DNA from: JAIVJN01 sp036732565
Lineage (GTDB): Bacteria > Acidobacteriota > Vicinamibacteria > Vicinamibacterales > UBA2999
Assembly: GCA_036732565.1 (NCBI GenBank)
Contig: DAINCF010000375.1
Span: forward strand, 1 to 7,126
DNA: 7,126 nt
Direction of reading: 5' to 3'
Part shown: piece after piece, positions 1 through 4,607 of the stretch
Layout of the letters: every line of letters begins with the position of its first letter
How positions within the stretch are numbered: position 1 is the first letter of the stretch
Made by a program: the position numbers and the translations under genes
Notes under the pieces: generated by a model
What the model was told of the DNA's origin: nothing
Seen by the model: only the letters and a program-made list of their open reading frames with translations
Databases searched by the model: none

Positions 1-72
1 GCCTTTAGGCCTGCCAAACGCCGATGGTGCTCGGCTAGCGCCGTCAGGCAGGCCTGAAGGCCTGCGCTACGT
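1..72. repeat. REP-like palindromic intergenic repeat
   Basis: Bases 1-15 are the reverse complement of 47-61 apart from one wobble-compatible mismatch, giving a long stem with a 31-base loop. A competing hairpin is formed by 48-54 and 59-65 (GCAGGCC / GGCCTGC) around a TGAA loop. Bases 51-72 match 4220-4241 at 19 of 22 positions, so this is one of two members of a family in the window. It lies just beyond the 3' end of the cyclase gene, a usual place for REP elements. The reverse complement can be read as VAQAFRPA, a peptide I recall from dispersed repeats in Acidobacteriota. The left edge may lie outside the window. No transposase is present. Confidence 0.6.
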
Positions 73-117
73 ACCCAATTTTCGCAGCGCGCTCTGAGGT
101 TCCGAATGAGCACCCGT

Positions 118-148
118 CCTCCAGACCTCCAGGCCACCAAGCCTCCAG
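118..148. repeat. Short period-8 direct repeat (CCTCCAG)
   Basis: The heptamer CCTCCAG occurs at 118-124, 126-132 and 142-148, spaced by 8 and 16 bases, with a degenerate unit in the missing register. It lies between the REP-like element and the stop codon of the cyclase gene (154-156). It shows no hairpin with a T-run. The remainder of 73-153 holds no ORF or other signal I can support. Confidence 0.45.
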
Positions 149-153
149 GCCCT

Positions 154-966
154 CTACGGTGTGCGCGGGAGGATCGCGATCGCGCGCAGCGGACCGCCGC
201 TGCCGCCGCCGATCTTCATCGGCAGCGCGACGATGGCCGCGCCGCGAGGTGGGAGGCGATCCAGCGCCGTCAGGTTCTCGAACGCGGGGATGTCGCGCTC
301 GAACAGCACCCGATGCGACTCGAACGTCGTCGACTGGCCGTAGTCGATGCTGGCCGTGTCGAGACCAACGGCGCGGACCGGGCGGTTGGCCACCAGCCAC
401 CGGGCGGCGTCTGGATGAAGACCGGGAAAATGAAGCTTCAGCGCTGCCGCGTCGCCCCGCTCCGCGGTTCCCAGATAGCGCGCGGCGTCGGGCCAGCGCG
501 ACGCGAAGCCGGTGTGCAGCAGCAGGATCGACTCCGGTCCGATCTGTCCGTGTGCGCGCTCCCACTCGAGCAAATCTTCGGTGGTCACCTGGTAGTCGGC
601 GTTGTCGCGGCACTTGGCGGAGACATCGACGAGGACCACGGACCCGACGAGCCGATCCCACGGAATCCGATCGACGGTGTCTCGTCCAGCGGCGAAGTGG
701 ACCGGCGCGTCGATGTGCGTGCCTCCGTGCTCCGAGCTGGAGAAGTTGTTGGCCGCGTAGTACCACCCGCCTTCGGTGATCCCGTCCGACACCTTGTCGA
801 GCCGGAACCGATCGGAGGTCGGCCAGTACACCGTCTGCTCGTCGTAGGTGTGCGACAGGTCGACGATCGTGCCATCGGGAAACGGCCGATCTACGCCGGC
901 AGGCGGCTGCACGCACGCCATCGTCAGGGACATCAGCGCGACGGACAAGAGGATCCTAGCGGTCAT
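154..966 (-). CDS. Exported cyclase-family (kynurenine formamidase-like) metal hydrolase
   Basis: A 270-residue member of the cyclase/KynB family, which are metal-dependent amidases and lactone hydrolases. The hallmark HGGTHIDAPVHF motif is at 80-91, giving His80, His84, Asp86 and His90. His218 and Glu230 lie further on, 12 residues apart, which as I recall is the spacing of the other two zinc ligands in bacterial KynB. GLDTASID is at 201-208. I chose ATG 966 because GAGGAG lies 9 bases upstream; an in-frame start at 993 would add nine residues and bury that site. The first 18 residues (MTARILLSVALMSLTMAC) form a basic-then-hydrophobic signal ending in Cys18. The lipobox is imperfect (Met at -2), so it may be a lipoprotein or a cleaved periplasmic protein. 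KynB itself is cytosolic and this gene has no kyn neighbours, so the substrate is unknown and kynB is not assigned. It diverges from tRNA-Ser. Confidence 0.88.
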   Translation of the reverse strand: MTARILLSVALMSLTMACVQPPAGVDRPFPDGTIVDLSHTYDEQTVYWPTSDRFRLDKVSDGITEGGWYYAANNFSSSEHGGTHIDAPVHFAAGRDTVDRIPWDRLVGSVVLVDVSAKCRDNADYQVTTEDLLEWERAHGQIGPESILLLHTGFASRWPDAARYLGTAERGDAAALKLHFPGLHPDAARWLVANRPVRAVGLDTASIDYGQSTTFESHRVLFERDIPAFENLTALDRLPPRGAAIVALPMKIGGGSGGPLRAIAILPRTP

Positions 967-1014
967 GGGTGTCGACTCCTCGGCTCGTGCCAAGATAGAG
1001 TGATACGCCCGCGC

Positions 1015-1104
1015 GGAGAGATGGCCGAGTGGTCGATGGCGGCGGTCTTGAAAACCGCTGTACCCGGAAGGGTACCGGGGGTTCGAATCCCTCTCTCTCC
1101 GCCA
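1015..1104 (+). tRNA. tRNA-Ser(UGA), CCA encoded
   Basis: The acceptor stem GGAGAGA (1015-1021) pairs with TCTCTCC (1094-1100), followed by discriminator G1101 and an encoded CCA (1102-1104). The anticodon stem GCGGT/ACCGC (1042-1046/1054-1058) encloses the loop CTTGAAA with anticodon TGA at 1049-1051, reading UCA and other UCN codons. A long variable arm (TACCC/GGGTA around 1061-1074) marks a class II tRNA, as expected for serine. The T-arm loop is TTCGAAT (1082-1088). The gene is intact at 90 bases. Its aminoacylating enzyme, serS, lies about 0.9 kb away on the opposite strand, with the marR unit between. Confidence 0.97.
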
Positions 1105-1128
1105 ACTCCAACTTTCGGTGGAGTTGGC
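1101..1128 (+). terminator. Hairpin overlapping the tRNA 3' end; possible terminator or processing stem
   Basis: GCCAACTCCA (1101-1110) and TGGAGTTGGC (1119-1128) form a perfect 10-bp stem with an 8-base loop. The 5' arm includes the discriminator base and the CCA of the tRNA. No T-run follows directly; the first run of four T is at 1141-1144, 12 bases beyond the stem. It is therefore either a weak terminator or a 3'-trailer structure that must open during tRNA maturation. Confidence 0.5.
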
Positions 1129-1129
1129 T

Positions 1130-1207
1130 GGAGAGACCGGTTTTCAGGCGCACCGTGACTCACCTTCGGTTCGTCACGAGTGGGTACGAATCCCTCTCTC
1201 AGCCAAC
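1130..1207 (+). pseudogene. Degenerate tRNA-Ser 3'-end copy (tRNA relic or att-like repeat)
   Basis: Bases 1182-1207 repeat the T-arm, acceptor strand and 3' flank of the intact tRNA (1079-1106), with one substitution in the T-loop and a short change in the CT-rich acceptor strand (TCC replaced by A). The copy ends in GCCAAC, as the original does. A second GGAGAGA, identical to the tRNA 5' acceptor strand, stands at 1130-1136. The interior has no recognisable D-arm or anticodon arm, only CGTGAC/GTCACG (1154-1159/1173-1178). It could be the scar of a tandem tRNA duplication or of an integration event in tRNA-Ser. The last nine bases overlap the 3' end of the marR gene, whose TGA stop is drawn from the repeat. 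Confidence 0.5.
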
Positions 1208-1621
1208 GGCTTCTCGAGCCTCTTCTTCCACCGCGGCGAGGACCTTGAGGAAGGCCCGCACCTCTTCCTTGGTCACACGGCGGCCCACGGCCTCCTCGAG
1301 CGTCGTCAGATGTTGGTGGACCTGCGTCGCCACCTTCCGTCCTTTCGCCGTCGTGTCGATGATGAACGTGCGGCGGTCCTCGGTGCCGACCACGCGCGTG
1401 ATCAGCCCACGGCCGGCGAGGCGATCGAGGATGCTGGTCAGCGTCGAGCGCTTGTGCGCCAGGCCGGCGTGGAGCTCGGCGATCGTCGCGGGCGCGCTGG
1501 TGGCCAGGTGCGCCAGGATGTGCGCTTCGCCTTGCGACAAGCCCTGCTCACGAAGGTCCGCGAGATAGAGCCCGATGCGATGCGTCGCACGGTGGATGGG
1601 AGGAACCAAGCGTAACGCCAT
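1199..1621 (-). CDS. MarR-family winged-helix transcriptional regulator
   Basis: 140 residues, the usual MarR length. Helix-turn-helix and recognition helix are at about 45-70 (KRSTLTSILDRLAGRGLI at 57-74). The wing follows, with the family's D-R-R signature at 82-84 (GTEDRRTFIIDTTAKG). Helices at about 1-38 and 100-140 would form the dimer interface. No cysteine is present, which argues against thiol-based sensing of the OhrR type. The ATG at 1621 has no clear Shine-Dalgarno and lies inside the end of the preceding gene (74-base overlap), so translational coupling is likely. The N-terminal HRATHRIGLYL fits MarR helix 1, supporting this start. It probably binds the palindrome at 1962-1973 upstream of the unit and represses its own transcription. 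The ligand is unknown. Confidence 0.9.
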   Translation of the reverse strand: MALRLVPPIHRATHRIGLYLADLREQGLSQGEAHILAHLATSAPATIAELHAGLAHKRSTLTSILDRLAGRGLITRVVGTEDRRTFIIDTTAKGRKVATQVHQHLTTLEEAVGRRVTKEEVRAFLKVLAAVEEEAREAVG

Positions 1622-1955
1622 CGATGGTCTGCAGGTCGGGGTCGCGCCAGCCAGTCCGCGCCGCGTCGCTCCACAACCGCTCGGGTGAGTAGTACGCGAG
1701 CGGCAGGTCTTTGTCCAGGAGACGAGCGACCATGCGCATCCAGAACAGCGTGAGGGTGTGGTGGTACTTCTCGGGATGCCCGGCGGCCGCCGCGAACCGA
1801 CGCAGTGCGGCGGTCATGCGCTCCGCCGCTTCTTCCACGCTCGCGGATTCAACGAGGTAAGCCAGCGCCAGCCGCAGGTGCGAGGCGTGGTGAAAATCGG
1901 CGGGGGCGATATCGCCGCGCTCGAACGCGCGGGCAAAGGCGGCGTCGCTCGTCAT
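1548..1955 (-). CDS. Conserved hypothetical helical protein, first gene of the marR unit
   Basis: 135 residues with no signal peptide or membrane segment. I recognise the pattern as a widespread small uncharacterised family but cannot give it a function. Conserved-looking blocks are FHHASHLRLALAYL (21-34), KYHHTLTLFW (63-72) and YYSPERLWSDAAR (88-100), rich in His and aromatic residues. The conserved part seems to end near residue 110 (DPDLQT). The last 25 residues lie in the marR overlap, look unstructured, and may be read-through after loss of an earlier stop. The ATG at 1955 has no Shine-Dalgarno and starts 7 bases after a likely -10 box, so the mRNA may be leaderless. Its place upstream of marR under a putative MarR operator suggests that it is the regulated gene. 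Confidence 0.78.
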   Translation of the reverse strand: MTSDAAFARAFERGDIAPADFHHASHLRLALAYLVESASVEEAAERMTAALRRFAAAAGHPEKYHHTLTLFWMRMVARLLDKDLPLAYYSPERLWSDAARTGWRDPDLQTIDGVTLGSSHPPCDASHRALSRGPS

Positions 1956-1991
1956 GTTTAATACGATATCGTACTATTCATAACCGGTCAA
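1956..1991 (-). promoter_or_regulatory. Promoter with MarR-type operator palindrome over the -10
   Basis: On the minus strand, -35 TTGACC (1991-1986, five of six consensus bases) and -10 TATCGT (1968-1963, four of six) are separated by exactly 17 bases. The perfect 12-bp palindrome TACGATATCGTA (1962-1973) covers the -10 box, and a partial extension beyond it (mismatch at 1961/1974, matches at 1960/1975 and 1959/1976) enlarges the dyad. This is the size and base composition expected of a MarR dimer site. The -10 ends 7 bases before the start codon, which puts the predicted +1 at or beside the A of ATG. The -35 lies within the last codons of serS. Confidence 0.7.
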
Positions 1992-3264
1992 TTCGTTCCC
2001 TGCCGCCCATGAACGGCCGCAATGCGTCGGGAATGACCACGGACCCGTCCGCCTGCTGGTAGTTCTCGAGGATCGCGATCAGCGTACGGCCGACCGCCAA
2101 ACCAGAGCCATTCAGGGTGTGCACGTGCTCCGCCTTGCCGGTCCCGTCGGGACGATAGCGGATACCGGCGCGGCGCGCCTGGAATGCCTCGCAGTTCGAG
2201 CACGACGAGATCTCGCGATAGACCTGCTGGCTTGGCAGCCACACTTCGATGTCGTGGGTCTTGGCGGCGGCAAAGCCCATGTCGCCGGTTGACAAGACCA
2301 CCGTCCGGTACGGCAGGCCGAGGAGTTGCAGCACGCGCTCGGCGTCCCCAGTCAGCGAGTCGAGCTCGCCGTACGACGTCTCCGGCGTGGTGAACTTCAC
2401 CAGTTCCACTTTGTCGAATTGATGCTGCCGAATCAGGCCGCGCACGTCCGCGCCGTACGATCCGGCTTCGCTGCGGAAGCACGGCGTATAGGCCGTGTAC
2501 TTCAGCGGCAGCCGGCGTCCATCCAGGATCTCACCGCGATACAGGTTCGTGAGCGGCACTTCTGCGGTCGGGATCAGATACAGGTCCCAGTCCCCCGCGA
2601 TCTTGAAGAGATCCTGCTCGAACTTCGGAAGCTGGCCGGTGCCGAAGAGCGTCGACGAGCTCACCAGGAACGGCGGCTCGACCTCGGTGTAGCCGTGCTC
2701 CGTCGTGTGCAGCTGCAACATGAAGTTGATCAGCGCGCGCGCGAGCTGTGCGCCGGCGCCCATCAGCACCGAGAACCGGGCACCGGAAATCTTGGTCGCG
2801 CGCTCGAAGTCGATGATGCCAAGCGCCACACCGATCTCCCAGTGGGGCTTCGGCTCGAAGCCCGGCGCGCGCGGCTCGCCCCAGGTCCGTACCACCACGT
2901 TGTCCGCGGCGCTCTTCCCATGGGGCACGCTGTCGTGCGGGAGATTCGGTACCGTCGACAACAGTCGCGTGCGCTTCTGCTCGATCTGCTCGAGCTCGAT
3001 GTCGAGTTGCTTGATGCGCTGCCCACGCGCTTTGTTGGCGTCGAGGATCGACTGCACCTCCAACCCCTGCCGTTTCGCGCGCGCCACCTCGTCACCGGCG
3101 GTGTTCTGCTCGCGCTTCAGCCCCTCCAGCTCGGGGATGAGCCGGCGTCGCTGCATGTCGAGCGCCACGAACTCCTCCACCTCGGCGGTCAGATCGAGCC
3201 CGCGCGACGACAATTTGTCGCGCACCGCTGCCAGGTTGTCACGGACGAATGTCGGATCAAGCAT
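1978..3264 (-). CDS. serS: Seryl-tRNA synthetase
   Basis: 428 residues, the normal length for bacterial SerRS, a class II synthetase that charges tRNA-Ser (and tRNA-Sec where present) in the cytosol. The N-terminal antiparallel coiled-coil arm that grips the tRNA-Ser variable arm spans about 28-105. Motif 1 lies near 191-201 (GYTEVEPPFLV). The TAE serine-binding loop is at 233-235. Motif 2 is at 263-283, with FRSEAGSYG then RGLIRQHQF. Motif 3 is NGSGLAVGRTLIAILEN at 385-401. ISSCSNCEAFQARR (352-365) matches the usual ISSCSNC stretch. All catalytic landmarks are present. No strong Shine-Dalgarno precedes ATG 3264. It diverges from galU, and its stop codon lies 22 bases before the marR-unit start, so read-through into that unit is possible. 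Confidence 0.98.
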   Translation of the reverse strand: MLDPTFVRDNLAAVRDKLSSRGLDLTAEVEEFVALDMQRRRLIPELEGLKREQNTAGDEVARAKRQGLEVQSILDANKARGQRIKQLDIELEQIEQKRTRLLSTVPNLPHDSVPHGKSAADNVVVRTWGEPRAPGFEPKPHWEIGVALGIIDFERATKISGARFSVLMGAGAQLARALINFMLQLHTTEHGYTEVEPPFLVSSSTLFGTGQLPKFEQDLFKIAGDWDLYLIPTAEVPLTNLYRGEILDGRRLPLKYTAYTPCFRSEAGSYGADVRGLIRQHQFDKVELVKFTTPETSYGELDSLTGDAERVLQLLGLPYRTVVLSTGDMGFAAAKTHDIEVWLPSQQVYREISSCSNCEAFQARRAGIRYRPDGTGKAEHVHTLNGSGLAVGRTLIAILENYQQADGSVVIPDALRPFMGGRERIDRL

Positions 3265-3302
3265 GATGTGTGGCGGGATTACTCATGAGTTATCCTAGTA
3301 TG
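3265..3302. promoter_or_regulatory. Divergent serS/galU promoter region, possible two-way -10
   Basis: The interval must carry both promoters unless they lie inside the genes. TATCCT (3291-3296, + strand) lies 6 bases before ATG 3303 of galU. On the other strand TAGGAT (3297-3292) could serve serS with a leader of roughly 20 bases. The two hexamers share five bases, so one AT-rich step could act as a -10 in both directions. Neither has a convincing -35. The call rests on position and -10 similarity only. Confidence 0.35.
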
Positions 3303-4217
3303 ATGCCTGCGCCCATCCGTAAGGCGGTATTCCCGGCCGCCGGCCTTGGAACGCGTTTCCTTCCCGCGACGAAAGCGCAACCGAAAGAAATGTTGCCGCT
3401 CGTCGACAAGCCCACCATTCAGTACACCGTCGAAGAAGCCGTCGCATCGGGCGTGACGAACCTCATTCTCGTCACCGGGCGCGGCAAGAACGCCATCGAG
3501 GATCACTTCGACGTGTCCGGCGAGCTCGAGGCGTTTCTCGAAGCCCGTGGCAAGGGCGATCAGGCGGAGGAGATCAGGAAGATTTCGAACCTGATCAACG
3601 TCGCGTACGTCCGGCAGGGCATTCCGCTCGGACTCGGCCACGCCGTGCTGGTCACCGAGCCGCTCGTCGGCAATGAGCCCTTCGCCGTCGTCCTGGGTGA
3701 CGATGTCATCGATGCGACGCCGCCGGCGCTGCAGCAGATGATCGACGTGTACAACCGCGTCGACGGGCCCGTCATCGCCGTCGAACGCGTGGCCGACGAT
3801 CAGATCTCGAGCTACGGCATCGTCGACGTCGATCCGGACGGGGATTTCGGTCCGCACGTCCATCGCATTCGGGAACTGGTCGAGAAGCCGCGGCGCGAAG
3901 ATGCGCCGTCGAACCTCGCGATCATCGGGCGGTACATCCTGACGCCCGACATCTTCGAGGCGCTCCGGGAAACCCAGACGGATCGCACCGGCGAGATTCA
4001 GCTGACCAACGGCATGCGACGGCTGCTCCGCTCGCGACCCCTCTACGCGTGCGAGGTGCAAGGCGTGCGTCACGACGCCGGCAACAAACTCGGATTCCTC
4101 AAGGCCGTCGTCTACTTCGCGCTGCGACGACCCGATCTGGCCGAGCCGTTCCGCGAGTACTTGCGATCGTTGGATCTGACCGAGAAGGTCGAGAAAGTCG
4201 AGAAGGTACAGACGTAG
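3303..4217 (+). CDS. galU: UTP--glucose-1-phosphate uridylyltransferase
   Basis: About 304 residues. Makes UDP-glucose from UTP and glucose-1-phosphate for envelope glycans, trehalose or glycogen-like polymers. The nucleotide-binding signature GLGTRFLP starts at residue 14, with KEMLP at 28-32. GLGHAV (110-115), VLGDD (130-134, the Asp pair being the metal-binding site), LVEKP (192-196), GEIQLT (230-235) and the sugar-phosphate loop GVRHDAGNKLGFLKA (254-268) follow in the family order. Length is normal. The start is uncertain: ATG 3303 and ATG 3300 are adjacent, ATG 3285 has a weak GGGA upstream, and GTG 3270 is the furthest in-frame start. I prefer 3303 because a -10-like TATCCT ends 6 bases before it and there is no Shine-Dalgarno. 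The tail ends in three EKV repeats. It converges on the FmdB gene. Confidence 0.95.
   Translation: MPAPIRKAVFPAAGLGTRFLPATKAQPKEMLPLVDKPTIQYTVEEAVASGVTNLILVTGRGKNAIEDHFDVSGELEAFLEARGKGDQAEEIRKISNLINVAYVRQGIPLGLGHAVLVTEPLVGNEPFAVVLGDDVIDATPPALQQMIDVYNRVDGPVIAVERVADDQISSYGIVDVDPDGDFGPHVHRIRELVEKPRREDAPSNLAIIGRYILTPDIFEALRETQTDRTGEIQLTNGMRRLLRSRPLYACEVQGVRHDAGNKLGFLKAVVYFALRRPDLAEPFREYLRSLDLTEKVEKVEKVQT
4182..4208 (+). repeat. Three 9-base tandem units in the galU tail
   Basis: GAGAAGGTC, GAGAAAGTC and GAGAAGGTA follow one another in frame and encode EKV three times at residues 294-302 of GalU, just before the stop. This lies beyond the family's conserved core and should not affect catalysis. 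In-frame nonamers of this kind can arise by slippage. Confidence 0.7.
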
Positions 4218-4241
4218 CGGGCCTGGCGGCCGGCGCTACGT
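4212..4241. terminator. Shared hairpin between convergent galU and FmdB gene
   Basis: ACGTAGC (4212-4218) pairs with GCTACGT (4235-4241), extended by G4219-C4234 and by GGCC (4220-4223) with GGCC (4228-4231) around a TGGC loop; two G bulge out. Both genes end here: the galU TAG (4215-4217) and the FmdB TAG (4238-4236) lie in opposite arms. No T-run follows on either side, so intrinsic termination is doubtful, but the stem could block exonucleases or act with Rho in both directions. Bases 4220-4241 match the REP-like repeat at 51-72 at 19 of 22 positions. Confidence 0.6.
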
Positions 4242-4589
4242 GCTCTTGGTCGCGGGTGCGGCGCTCTCGGTCTTAGGGGTCTTGGTGTCGGACTTCGTGT
4301 CGGACTTCGTGTCCGACGCGGCGGCCTCGGAGGTCTTGGGCGTGGACTCGGACGAGGCGGCCGCCTCTCCACTGTTGGCCTTGGCTGGCTTGCCCTCGTC
4401 GCTCTTCCCTGCCCTGGCGTAGTCCGTGATGTACCAACCCGATCCCTTGAACTGAATCGCGGGAGACGACACCAGCTTTATCACCGGGCTGCCGCAGACC
4501 GGGCACGTCTCGACCGGTGGGTCGGAAAACTTTTGAATCTTCTCGAAGCGATGCCCGTTGGCCTCGCACTCGTACTCGTACAGCGGCAT
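4236..4589 (-). CDS. FmdB-family zinc-ribbon protein with low-complexity tail
   Basis: 117 residues. Residues 1-58 are the FmdB/CxxC regulatory domain: MPLYEYEC, GHRFE, FSDPP, CPVCG, then the conserved SSPAIQFKGSGWYITDYA (41-58). The family is named for a putative regulator of formamidase and amidase genes in Methylophilus; its real role is unsettled. The second cysteine pair is intact (Cys29, Cys32). The first is not: Cys8 is present but Asn11 replaces the second Cys, and His13 may substitute as ligand. The tail from about 61 is rich in Ala, Lys, Ser, Thr and Glu, with SDTK three times at 92-103, and is probably disordered. The ATG lies 18 bases after the DUF885 stop; the only AGGAG in the gap overlaps that stop and is about 15 bases from the ATG, longer than usual. 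Co-transcription with the DUF885 gene is likely. Confidence 0.9.
   Translation of the reverse strand: MPLYEYECEANGHRFEKIQKFSDPPVETCPVCGSPVIKLVSSPAIQFKGSGWYITDYARAGKSDEGKPAKANSGEAAASSESTPKTSEAAASDTKSDTKSDTKTPKTESAAPATKST
4279..4314 (-). repeat. 12-base tandem repeat in the FmdB-gene tail
   Basis: GACTTCGTGTCG (4291-4302) and GACTTCGTGTCC (4303-4314, plus-strand reading) are near-perfect copies, with a degenerate copy at 4279-4290. On the coding strand they encode SDTK-type units within the disordered tail. Copy number may vary between strains without disturbing the frame. Confidence 0.7.
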
Positions 4590-4607
4590 GGGGTCTGCTC
4601 GCGACTC

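Noticed and set aside
1..72. CRISPR repeat
   Set aside because: The palindrome occurs singly with no regularly spaced copies and no cas genes; a REP-like element explains it better.
154..966. Assignment as kynB of tryptophan catabolism
   Set aside because: The family motif is present, but the export leader and absence of kyn neighbours make the specific substrate assignment unsafe.
106..1158. Long plus-strand ORF of 350 codons opposite the cyclase gene, ending in the tRNA
   Set aside because: It is antisense to a protein with clear family motifs and its C-terminal part is a translation of tRNA-Ser. High GC content keeps the frame open; no domain is recognisable.
956..1163. Minus-strand small ORFs across the tRNA, reading EGFEPPVPFR and similar
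   Set aside because: These are translations of the tRNA-Ser gene on the opposite strand, a familiar annotation artefact, not proteins.
1105..1198. Integrated mobile element between the two tRNA 3'-end copies
   Set aside because: Only about 75 bases separate the copies and no integrase or other mobile gene is present, so at most a scar remains.
1029..1615. Plus-strand ORFs opposite marR
   Set aside because: Arg/Ser-rich and Ala-rich translations without motifs, antisense to a well-supported MarR protein.
2326..3288. 320-codon plus-strand ORF opposite serS
   Set aside because: Antisense shadow of an essential gene with all its motifs; it has no recognisable domain of its own.
3279..4073. 264-codon minus-strand ORF opposite galU
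   Set aside because: Mirror of GalU codon structure in GC-rich DNA; no start signal or known motifs.
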